Origin: an uncultured Saprospiraceae bacterium
Lineage (GTDB): Bacteria; Bacteroidota; Bacteroidia; Chitinophagales; Saprospiraceae
Direction: 5' to 3'
Length of the DNA stretch: 7,096 nt
Assembly (NCBI GenBank): GCA_937952155.1
Contig: CALFYH010000139.1
Location: forward strand, 1 to 7,096
Below are positions 1-6,399 of this stretch, in pieces (the first letter of the stretch is position 1; every line of letters starts with the position of its first letter). A program made the position numbers and the translations under genes. The notes below the pieces were generated by a model. That model was not told the DNA's origin. It made no database searches and saw nothing but the letters and a program-made list of their open reading frames with translations.

Positions 1-309
1 GAGATGAAAAAAGGCGACAAAATCAATACTAAAATGTTTTTTGACAAAGAAGTTTTTCCTATCAATATAGGATTTGATGGAAAGGAAGTAAAAAACATTA
101 AAGATCTGGGAGATTTCAAGACACTCAGGATCGTTCCAGATGTAGTAGAAGGTAATGTTTTCAAAAAAGGCGACCACATGACAATTTGGGTATCTGATGA
201 TCGCAATAGAATCCCATTGTTAATAGAATCACCAATATCTGTCGGCTCTGTGAAAGCTGTGCTTAAATCACATGCTGGACTTCGCCATAAACTAGATGCA
301 AGTATATAA
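1..309 (+). CDS. DUF3108-type protein, 3' end (partial, 5' truncated by window)
   Basis: The reading frame is already open at the first base (GAG ATG AAA), so the ATG at position 4 is most likely an internal methionine and the gene begins upstream of the window. About 102 residues are visible. They include a GD-x-I start, an FFD-K-E-V strand, a GDFK-T-L-R segment and the pattern KKGD-x-MTIWVSDD-x-NRIPLLIESPI followed by VGSVKAVL, which I recognise as the C-terminal half of the DUF3108 beta-rich domain found in Bacteroidota proteins of roughly 230-290 residues. Family members are usually secreted or periplasmic; the signal peptide would lie outside the window. The biochemical role is unknown. 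The stop is followed after only 12 bases by a DUF4230 gene on the same strand, so the two are probably co-transcribed. Family call fairly sure; function unassigned. Confidence 0.8.
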   Translation, partial: EMKKGDKINTKMFFDKEVFPINIGFDGKEVKNIKDLGDFKTLRIVPDVVEGNVFKKGDHMTIWVSDDRNRIPLLIESPISVGSVKAVLKSHAGLRHKLDASI

Positions 310-321
310 CGTTGTAGTTTT

Positions 322-927
322 ATGATACGATCCCTGATTAAACAATATGTAGTTTTCGGCTTACTTTTATTAGCCATAAGTGCTGGAATGTGGTTTTATA
401 TGAAAAATCACTATTTTGAAGCAATAAAAGCAGAAAACACAACCATTGTTTTAGAAAAAATAAAGACTGTAACCAAACTTATCAGTGTAGAAGGCCAGTT
501 TTCTGAGTTGTACAATTATAAAGAGTCGTATGATTATGATTTTTTCAATTTATTTTCCAAAAAAATCATCTTGAGAGTCAATGCCAAAGTCTCTGTTGGA
601 TATGATTTCGAAAAAATAAACATAAGTGTTGATAGTTTGAGTAAGACTGTGACATTTAATGAATTGCCACAAGCTGAAATTCTGAGTATCGACCACGATA
701 TTGATTATTATGACATTTCAGAAGGTACTTTCAGCTCATTTACACCAGAAGAATACAATGCGATTCAGAAAAAAGCCAAAAATCTGATAGCTAATAAGGC
801 AAAAAATACACCACTGATCACTGAAGCAGAGAAGCAAAAAGCTGAATACCTGAAAATGATAGACATGGCATTGACAAGTGCTGGTTGGAAACTTGTCATT
901 AAAGGGCAAAACAAATTAAAAAATTAG
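322..927 (+). CDS. DUF4230 family membrane-anchored protein
   Basis: A 201-residue protein of unknown function. One hydrophobic segment (about residues 8-26) is preceded by basic residues, fitting an N-terminal membrane anchor or uncleaved signal with the rest outside the cytoplasm. The body matches the DUF4230 pattern as I know it: a strand with LISVEGQFSELY (about 53-64), a conserved region VSVGYDFEKINISVD (about 90-104), a TFNELPQAEILSIDHDIDYYD stretch ending in an acidic/tyrosine turn (about 111-131), then a helical C-terminus with TPEEYNAIQKKA and EAEKQKAEYLKMIDMAL. The length is typical of the family. The ATG at 322 is the natural start because the hydrophobic anchor follows at once. 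It lies 12 bases after the DUF3108-type stop, so the two genes are probably one transcript. No clear terminator follows. Domain identity is confident; no activity is known to me. Confidence 0.85.
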   Translation: MIRSLIKQYVVFGLLLLAISAGMWFYMKNHYFEAIKAENTTIVLEKIKTVTKLISVEGQFSELYNYKESYDYDFFNLFSKKIILRVNAKVSVGYDFEKINISVDSLSKTVTFNELPQAEILSIDHDIDYYDISEGTFSSFTPEEYNAIQKKAKNLIANKAKNTPLITEAEKQKAEYLKMIDMALTSAGWKLVIKGQNKLKN

Positions 928-1070
928 TGGCAATAAGAAAAAACCTTTATATTTACACAAATTAAATAACACATTAACAAAATATACAAAATAATATTCC
1001 GAACCCTTTGGTGACAAATATTGTTATAAACGTCTAAACTTTATTATTTATTAATCAAAATCAATAATGT

Positions 1071-2339
1071 ATGAAACCATTTTCTTTTTTTAAGTTTGTT
1101 ATTGCAATTGCAATGTCAAGCATAATTTTTACTTCATGTAGCACTGACGATACTGGAGGCACTGGCAGTGTTGTTGCTCCAAAAGTTGACCTAGTTTCTG
1201 GTACAGGAGTTATCACTTCCGATGCTACAGTTGCCGTAGGCGAAACATTTACTGTGAATCTTGTTGGTACAAAAGGCGATAACGCCATGAAATCTATCAC
1301 AGTAAACGAGGCTGGTACAAAAATCAGCGACCTTACTAGATTGTCATTTTCTCACACAACTGGATCAGCAAATCCTATAGTATTAACTGGCGGAAATACA
1401 TCTGCATTTGATATAAAGGTAACTGTCACAGCTCATACAGACATCTCTTCAAAGGCGTATTCGTTTGTGGTAGCAGACGATCAAGGAAATACAACCACGA
1501 AAACAATCAACATTACCACTGTGGGTAATCCACCTGTAATTGTATCTCCAACAACTACACTTAATTTTGATAGACCTAATGATTCATTATTTGTGTTTTT
1601 ATTCAAAGTTACCAAAGGATCGGCTAAATTGTCATCTGTTGAAGTTCAGATAAACGGTACAACAGCTACAGATTTGGGTAGAATATTCTATGACAATTTA
1701 CAGACGCCATTTACCACAAATCCTTATCCAATACCTGCAGCCGACCAAGATGCTTTCTCAAAGGATATAGTATTTAGAGCTCCTTCTACTCCTGGCACTT
1801 ATACATACAAAATAATATTTAAAGATGCTGCTGGACAAACAGCAAGTGCTAATATGGTAGTTGTCTCTGGTGTGAAGGTAAATATGCTTGAAGGAATTCT
1901 TCTTAACCAATCAGGTCCTACAGGTCAAGGTGCACTTGATTTGGATACAGGTCAAAGTACTGGTACAGTTAATAATACTACATCTGAAATCAGAGATGAA
2001 GGTATTGTAAACTTGGTCAATGATCCTACTTGGAAACAACAAATCTCAGGATTCAATGGTGCAGAAATCCAATATATCAAAAAAGGTCAAAATGGAGCTT
2101 CAGAAAACTTCGATTTTGCCGATGTTAAATTTAAAGATCAAGTAGCATCTCTATGGGCAAATGGTGTCGCTTTTACAAAAACAAGTACTGACAATCTTCG
2201 TAAAGTGTCAGATAAAGTTGCTGTAGGTGATAATTTTATTGTTAAAAAAGATACAAAATACTATCTCCTTACAGTAAAGAAGGTAGATGTGACTACAAAC
2301 GATAATAAAGACAGTTACACATTTGATGTGAAATTCTAA
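1071..2339 (+). CDS. Lipoprotein with two tandem Ig-like repeats and a C-terminal domain
   Basis: A 422-residue protein. Residues 1-22 form a signal peptide with a hydrophobic core (FVIAIAMSSIIF) ending in the lipobox FTSC, so Cys23 should be lipid-modified after signal peptidase II cleavage. The following S-T-D-D is acidic, like the lipoprotein export signals that send Bacteroidota lipoproteins to the cell surface. Residues ~35-150 and ~152-268 are two related Ig-like beta domains: both carry TKG-x-A, a strand leading to NGT or AGT, a DL-x-R element, and a late Y-x-F/I-x(3)-D-x(2)-G-x-T strand. Residues ~269-422 form a different domain (LDLDTGQ, then FDFADVKFKDQ, ending YTFDVKF) that I do not recognise. 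No catalytic motif is seen; adhesion, scaffold or binding roles are guesses. A strong terminator follows. Upstream, TATATTTA at 948-955 resembles a -7 box by 7 of 8 bases but lacks a -33 partner, so no promoter is called. Confidence 0.85.
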   Translation: MKPFSFFKFVIAIAMSSIIFTSCSTDDTGGTGSVVAPKVDLVSGTGVITSDATVAVGETFTVNLVGTKGDNAMKSITVNEAGTKISDLTRLSFSHTTGSANPIVLTGGNTSAFDIKVTVTAHTDISSKAYSFVVADDQGNTTTKTINITTVGNPPVIVSPTTTLNFDRPNDSLFVFLFKVTKGSAKLSSVEVQINGTTATDLGRIFYDNLQTPFTTNPYPIPAADQDAFSKDIVFRAPSTPGTYTYKIIFKDAAGQTASANMVVVSGVKVNMLEGILLNQSGPTGQGALDLDTGQSTGTVNNTTSEIRDEGIVNLVNDPTWKQQISGFNGAEIQYIKKGQNGASENFDFADVKFKDQVASLWANGVAFTKTSTDNLRKVSDKVAVGDNFIVKKDTKYYLLTVKKVDVTTNDNKDSYTFDVKF

Positions 2340-2360
2340 TATCATTATAATAGAAAATAG

Positions 2361-2399
2361 AAAGCCTGCCAGATGCAAATTTGGCAGGCTTTTCTTTTT
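2361..2399 (+). terminator. Intrinsic terminator of the lipoprotein gene
   Basis: An 11-bp perfect stem (AAAGCCTGCCA at 2361-2371 with TGGCAGGCTTT at 2382-2392) and a 10-base loop run into a T-rich tract (CTTTTCTTTTTG). It starts 21 bases after the lipoprotein stop. Read from the other strand the stem is followed by a weaker T-rich run, so it may also act as a backup for the convergent sqr transcript. Confidence 0.88.
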
Positions 2400-2420
2400 G
2401 AAAATTGACACATTAATTAT

Positions 2421-2465
2421 AGAAAAAAGCAAGTCCTGATGTACATCCATGTGTGATCAGGACTT
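2421..2465 (-). terminator. Intrinsic terminator of sqr
   Basis: On the minus strand a 10-bp perfect stem (AAGTCCTGAT at 2465-2456 with ATCAGGACTT at 2440-2431) encloses a 15-base loop and is followed by GC and then six Ts (2428-2423). It lies about 20 bases past the sqr stop codon, in the convergent gap. The plus strand has no T-tract after this stem, so it is directional for sqr. Confidence 0.87.
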
Positions 2466-2483
2466 ACACAAACAACAAAAACA

Positions 2484-3746
2484 TTATACCTCTATTCCTT
2501 TCATCATCTTATTCCAATATAGATATGGAAGGCCGTATTTTTTTAACATCCACAATCTCCAATCTTCCTTAGTACTATCGAACACAAGCATTTGCTTCAG
2601 CTTGGGATCAGGTGTAAATTCGTTTTTGTAATTAAACTCAGCCAAAATCATTTTTCCATAGCCCGTTACCAAAGGACAAGATGAGTATCCTTCATAAATT
2701 TTCTTATCCAATGTGTTATTTTTAATAAGATGAAGGATATTGGCTATCAAAACAGGAACTTGTTTTCTGATCGCAGCACCAGTTTTCGCTGTAGGCAATG
2801 CAGCAACATCACCGAGTCCAAAAATATTTGGGTATTTTACATGCTGTAGCGTATTAATATTTACATCCAACCAACCTGCAGCATTAACCAATCCAGACTC
2901 TTTAACAAATTTTGGCGCTGTCTGCGGTGGTGCCAAGTGCAACATGTCATAGCTCATCGTTATTTCATCAGGTGCACCTACGGCATCGCTACTACCATCA
3001 TCGTTTACTACACATAGATTTTCTTTTGGTCCAATGTGCTTAAATGTGATTTTTCTGTTCGGTCCATCTATTTTTATGGGAGAATAGAATGGCTTAAAAT
3101 CTATATTATATCTCTCTATCACTTTCATGAGACTATCCGCAATCGGCTTGACGCCAAAGATTACCGTTCCAGGCGTTGCGAATGTGACTTTTGTCCTGTT
3201 TGCCATATTGTGCATCCTAAAATAATCGGCTGCGAGATAGGCAATTTTTTGGGGTGCACCTCCACATTTTATAGGAGTTGTGGGCTGTGTGAATATGGCA
3301 TGTCCTCCTTTAAATTTTTGCAAAACTTCCCAAGTATGCTCTGGGTTGGTATAATTTGAGCAAACCACATCGTGACCCAAAGCTTCGGTAAGTCCTTCTA
3401 TCAACGAAGTATCCATTACTAACCCTGGAGAAACAACCAAAAAGTCATAACTGATTTCACCACTATTTGCTGTGGTAATTTTATTTTCTTCTGGCTTAAA
3501 ACCAGTTGCTTTATCTTTCACCCAATGGACACCTTTCGGTATGAGTTCTGACATCGGTTTTGCCGTTTTTTGCATATTGTATGCTCCTGCACCTACCAAA
3601 GTCCATGCTGGTTGATACCAATGTGTTTCCGCTGGCTCTACAATGGTAATGTCTGTATTTGTTTTTAGTTTTATTAATCTGGAAGCAACCATTATGCCTC
3701 CCGTGCCACCTCCAATGATGACTATCTTTGTTTTTACGTTGGTCAT
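2484..3746 (-). CDS. sqr: Sulfide:quinone oxidoreductase, human SQOR-like (type II)
   Basis: Oxidises hydrogen sulfide to sulfane sulfur (persulfide or glutathione persulfide, depending on the acceptor) and passes two electrons through FAD to membrane quinone. In the 420-residue product, residues 8-17 form the FAD beta-alpha-beta motif (IVIIGGGTGG), with Glu37 at the end of the second strand for the FAD ribose. The paired redox cysteines are Cys161 in PIKCGGAPQKIAYL and Cys357 in YSSCPLVTGYGKMILAEF, matching Cys201 and Cys379 of human SQOR as I recall them. MLHLAPPQTAP (268-278), GWLDVN-x-NTLQH (291-302) and the second FAD motif FGLGDVAALPTAKTGAAIRKQ (309-329) also match this subgroup. The C-terminus LPYLYWNKMMKGIEV keeps the start of the amphipathic membrane-binding helix but stops soon after, shorter than the human tail. 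The protein is probably a peripheral membrane protein. ATG at 3746 sits just before the FAD motif. Single-gene transcript with its own promoter and terminator; no sulfur partner gene is visible. Confidence 0.95.
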   Translation of the reverse strand: MTNVKTKIVIIGGGTGGIMVASRLIKLKTNTDITIVEPAETHWYQPAWTLVGAGAYNMQKTAKPMSELIPKGVHWVKDKATGFKPEENKITTANSGEISYDFLVVSPGLVMDTSLIEGLTEALGHDVVCSNYTNPEHTWEVLQKFKGGHAIFTQPTTPIKCGGAPQKIAYLAADYFRMHNMANRTKVTFATPGTVIFGVKPIADSLMKVIERYNIDFKPFYSPIKIDGPNRKITFKHIGPKENLCVVNDDGSSDAVGAPDEITMSYDMLHLAPPQTAPKFVKESGLVNAAGWLDVNINTLQHVKYPNIFGLGDVAALPTAKTGAAIRKQVPVLIANILHLIKNNTLDKKIYEGYSSCPLVTGYGKMILAEFNYKNEFTPDPKLKQMLVFDSTKEDWRLWMLKKYGLPYLYWNKMMKGIEV

Positions 3747-3771
3747 TTATTTTGATTTTATTGTTTGACGA

Positions 3772-3779
3772 CAAACATA
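3772..3779 (-). promoter_or_regulatory. Predicted -7 element of the sqr promoter
   Basis: Read on the minus strand this is TATGTTTG, a full match to the Bacteroidota -7 consensus TAnnTTTG. Transcription would begin near 3768, leaving an A-rich leader of about 22 bases before the sqr ATG without a Shine-Dalgarno sequence. No TTTG lies at the usual -33 spacing; the nearest CAAA on the plus strand (3818) is 38 bases away. A missing -33 box is common in promoters that rely on an activator, which fits the palindrome just upstream. Confidence 0.6.
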
Positions 3780-3800
3780 TAACCTAAATGCTAAACGCTA

Positions 3801-3816
3801 TGTAACCAATGTTACA
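3801..3816. promoter_or_regulatory. Candidate operator: palindrome TGTAAC-caat-GTTACA
   Basis: A perfect 6+6 inverted repeat with a 4-base spacer, the size and spacing of Crp/Fnr-type dimer sites (FNR boxes are TTGAT-N4-ATCAA). Its centre, 3808.5, is about 41 bases upstream of the predicted sqr start near 3768, the class II activator position where the -33 box would otherwise be. Binding-protein identity is inferred only from architecture. A palindrome of this size arises by chance roughly once or twice in 7 kb for a given spacer, so position is the main argument. Confidence 0.5.
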
Positions 3817-3951
3817 CCAAACAAAGAGATTATGTTTTTTCTATTTTTACAATTTATTATTTGGACAATTGCATTTTTAAAGATTAATATTCCGCTTTTT
3901 TTCATTGTTTATTTTGGATGAAGATATTTCACAATAAAAAATAACATAAGG

Positions 3952-3981
3952 TTTGGGGTTTAAAAATTGTAACTATCTTTG
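3952..3981 (+). promoter_or_regulatory. Promoter of the transporter run (TTTG-N18-TATCTTTG)
   Basis: TTTG at 3952-3955, an 18-base spacer and TATCTTTG at 3974-3981 match both parts of the primary sigma factor consensus of Bacteroidota (TTTG, then TAnnTTTG). Transcription would start near 3985, giving a leader of about 40 bases before the ATG at 4025. It faces away from the sqr promoter, so the 278-base gap is a divergent control region with both promoters at its ends. The AT-rich middle (about 3820-3950) shows nothing else I can name. Confidence 0.72.
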
Positions 3982-4024
3982 TTTTTAATATTTTTTAACA
4001 ATCAACTTTTTAACCAATTCCAAA

Positions 4025-5239
4025 ATGAATAAATCAATCCAAACTCAGCTTTCGTTCATGATGTTTCTTCAGTTTTTTATCTGGGGAGCATGGTTCGTTA
4101 CACTGGGTACTTTCCTTGGTAATAATATGTCAGCTACAGGCAGTCAGATTGGACAAGCCTTTAGTACTCAAAGTTGGGGCGCTATCATTGCACCATTTAT
4201 TATTGGGATGATAGCCGATAGGTATTTTAATGCTGAAAAAATCCTTGGTGTATTACATCTCGCAGGCGCAGGTTTAATGTATTTGATGGCTCAGACTACG
4301 GATTTTGGCACTTTTTATCCATATGTGCTTGGCTATATGATCGCTTATATGCCGACACTTGCTTTAGTAAATTCCGTAGCCTTCAATCAAATGAAAGATC
4401 CAGCCAAAGAGTTTTCATATATCAGAGTTTGGGGTACTATTGGTTGGATATTAGCGGGGCTGTCTATCAGCTATATTTTTGCTTGGGATGCTCAGGAAAT
4501 GATCGCTTCAGGCCAACTTAAAAATACATTTCTATTGGCTGGTGGCGCTTCAGCTATTTTAGGTATCTTCAGCTTTTTCTTACCTGCTACACCACCGCGA
4601 ATAGACAAAAATGTCAAAGTCAGTGTGCAGGAAATCCTCGGATTTGATGCATTAAAATTGCTGTCTGACAGAAATTTTCTTATATTTTTTGTATCGTCGA
4701 TTCTTATTTGTATTCCACTCGCATTTTATTATGCTAATGCAAATCCTTTCTTGGTAAATGTAGGTATGGATAACCCAACAGGTAAAATGACCATCGGCCA
4801 AATGTCAGAAGTAGCCTTTATGTTATTGCTACCCTATTTTTTTAAAAAATATGGCTTCAAAAAGACCATCATGGCAGGTATGTTAGCATGGGCGATTCGA
4901 TATGTTTTCTTTGCATTTGGAGATGCAGGAAGCCTTTCGTTTATGTTGATATTAGGCATAGCGCTGCATGGAATTTGCTATGATTTTTTCTTTGTAAGTG
5001 GTCAGATATATACAAATGCAAAGGCTGGAGCGAATGTAAAAAGTGCAGCTCAAGGGCTTATCACGCTTGCAACTTATGGTGTAGGTATGTTGATTGGATT
5101 TTGGGTTGCTGGTAAAATTGTTGAATCCAACGGCGATGATTGGCAGACGATATGGATTTATCCAGCTATTTTTGCCATCATCATTTTGGTCTTGTTCTTA
5201 TTTACATTTAAGGACGAAAAGATAGAATATCAAGAGTGA
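4025..5239 (+). CDS. NupG/XapB-family nucleoside:H+ symporter (MFS)
   Basis: A 404-residue, 12-helix inner membrane transporter of the nucleoside:H+ symporter branch of the major facilitator superfamily (E. coli NupG has 418). Family signatures run throughout: SFMMFLQFFIWGAWFVTLG in helix 1 (10-28), ADRYF after helix 2 (64-68), AYMPTLALVNS (107-117), IRVWGTIGWI (133-142), LGFDALKLL (205-213), IGQMSEVAFMLLLPYFFKKYG (257-277), HGICYDFFFVSG (315-326), SAAQGLITL (340-348) and DDWQTIWIYPAIFA (371-384). Arg134, Thr138, Gln259 and Glu262 line up with residues I recall lining the NupG pocket (R136, T140, Q261, E264). However, Ala233 and Tyr236 stand where NupG has Gln225 and Asn228, so the substrate may not be a standard nucleoside and no gene symbol is given. 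It is the first gene of a run under a good promoter and overlaps the next gene by four bases. Confidence 0.9.
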   Translation: MNKSIQTQLSFMMFLQFFIWGAWFVTLGTFLGNNMSATGSQIGQAFSTQSWGAIIAPFIIGMIADRYFNAEKILGVLHLAGAGLMYLMAQTTDFGTFYPYVLGYMIAYMPTLALVNSVAFNQMKDPAKEFSYIRVWGTIGWILAGLSISYIFAWDAQEMIASGQLKNTFLLAGGASAILGIFSFFLPATPPRIDKNVKVSVQEILGFDALKLLSDRNFLIFFVSSILICIPLAFYYANANPFLVNVGMDNPTGKMTIGQMSEVAFMLLLPYFFKKYGFKKTIMAGMLAWAIRYVFFAFGDAGSLSFMLILGIALHGICYDFFFVSGQIYTNAKAGANVKSAAQGLITLATYGVGMLIGFWVAGKIVESNGDDWQTIWIYPAIFAIIILVLFLFTFKDEKIEYQE

Positions 5240-6357
5240 CACAACTTTATAAAACAGAAAAGATTAATGTAATTTTACTAGCTGCGCTTTTTGCTGTGTG
5301 GTATGGATGTTTTATTCCAACGATATTGACATCAAAGATGGTAGATTATTCTGTCGTTGGTTTGGCTTTGGCTGGATTGTGCTGTAGTTTGGGTTTGTTT
5401 TTTTTGCAGACAATCCCTTCTTCCAAATTAGTTTTCATAACTATCTCAATGGCAAATGCCGGATTAATGGTGCTGCAAATGGTAGTGATCAATAATTGGA
5501 GCCTGGTTTTGCTTGGAATTTTTCAAGGATTGTTGGCAGGTATTATATTGAAGCCATTGATATTGAATAGCGATAAAAATAAAATTGCTGCATACCTTTC
5601 ATTAGGATTAATGTTGCCGTTTGGAACTTATTTTATTCCTGAAAATGAAACCTTACCATGGGTAAATTACTTATATATCGGCCTCGGTTTGTGTTTTCTT
5701 ATTTGTATTTTGATATTGAATCTCATATTTCCACAGATGAAAAATTCAACCATACAAAATGAAAATTCAAAACAACATAGCCGATTGTCTGCCATTTTAA
5801 TTATTCTGATTATCGCCTTTCTTACTTTGATAGAAATTTCTTTTTTTGCTTGGGCCATCATTTTGAAAGATCAAAGTCAGAGTTTCCTTTCGCAGATCAG
5901 CTTGCCTTTAAGCTTATTATTGATCTTTTTCTTGAGAATAAAGTTTTATAACTCATTTCCAAAAATAGAAAATATCGGCTGGATGTTTGTAATTTCATTA
6001 GGATTGACATTTAGTCTTGGATTATTTTTTACATTAGGAATCCCATTTATTTTTGCCATTGCATTTAGCTTCTCTTTGGTGTTTATGTATAAAATAATGG
6101 ATGTCTTCGGAATGAAATTCCTTGATTACAAGCAAATTGGTTACCTTGTTTTCATGATTGGAATTTTTATAGCTCTGGGAGGCTTTTACATTCAGAACCA
6201 CATAGAATTTATCGAATCTATCAAAATGCCATCAAATGTAATCCATCTATCAGCAAAACAAGCTTGGGCTAAGGAGTTGGTAAGTCCTGCCGGTGTAATT
6301 GTGATACTTACTGGCATACTGTTTTTGGATCGGAGACGCTCATTTCATATTAACTGA
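5236..6357 (+). CDS. 12-helix membrane protein, probable highly divergent MFS relative
   Basis: I do not recognise this 373-residue protein by sequence. It shows about six hydrophobic helices (roughly 11-31, 38-60, 64-84, 87-110, 117-134, 142-166), a polar Asn/Lys/Gln-rich loop (167-183), then six more (184-210, 215-238, 246-268, 269-288, 299-319, 349-365). That 6+6 layout with a central cytoplasmic-type loop is the MFS arrangement, but the usual MFS loop motif with Gly and Asp-Arg after helix 2 is missing. The start is GTG at 5236, whose last two bases and the next A form the TGA of the transporter (GTGA overlap). This start is preferred because the next in-frame ATG (Met35) would delete helix 1. 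No nearby Shine-Dalgarno is seen, so translation probably depends on termination-reinitiation from the upstream gene, suggesting related functions or a shared complex. Function unassigned. Confidence 0.8.
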   Translation: MTQLYKTEKINVILLAALFAVWYGCFIPTILTSKMVDYSVVGLALAGLCCSLGLFFLQTIPSSKLVFITISMANAGLMVLQMVVINNWSLVLLGIFQGLLAGIILKPLILNSDKNKIAAYLSLGLMLPFGTYFIPENETLPWVNYLYIGLGLCFLICILILNLIFPQMKNSTIQNENSKQHSRLSAILIILIIAFLTLIEISFFAWAIILKDQSQSFLSQISLPLSLLLIFFLRIKFYNSFPKIENIGWMFVISLGLTFSLGLFFTLGIPFIFAIAFSFSLVFMYKIMDVFGMKFLDYKQIGYLVFMIGIFIALGGFYIQNHIEFIESIKMPSNVIHLSAKQAWAKELVSPAGVIVILTGILFLDRRRSFHIN

Positions 6358-6399
6358 AAACCCGATACTTATTTATTTTAAGTACAAAATATTATTAAA

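Noticed and set aside
948..955. TATATTTA as a promoter for the lipoprotein gene
   Set aside because: One mismatch to TAnnTTTG, no TTTG at the -33 distance and about 115 bases from the start codon; too weak to list.
1061..1300. Minus-strand open frame of 79 codons across the lipoprotein start
   Set aside because: Antisense shadow of the lipoprotein gene, with low-complexity Pro/Thr/Val composition and no recognisable domain.
2208..2450. Minus-strand open frame of 80 codons at the convergent gap
   Set aside because: Runs antisense through the lipoprotein end and through both terminators; composition is typical of AT-rich noncoding translation.
2740..3359. Plus-strand open frames inside sqr
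   Set aside because: Antisense shadows of a clearly identified enzyme gene; Cys-rich, random-looking products.
3511..3774. Minus-strand 87-codon frame overlapping the sqr start
   Set aside because: Out of frame with sqr, rich in His/Arg/Asn and without domain features, while the overlapping sqr frame is strongly conserved.
3968..3973. TGTAAC half-site just upstream of the transporter -7 box
   Set aside because: Matches one arm of the sqr palindrome, but there is no second arm at the right spacing; a single 6-mer in AT-rich DNA is expected by chance.
6360..6399. TACTT / AAGTA inverted repeat between the last two genes as a terminator
   Set aside because: Only 5 bp and all but one pair A-T, with no T-tract; unlikely to separate the genes into different transcripts.
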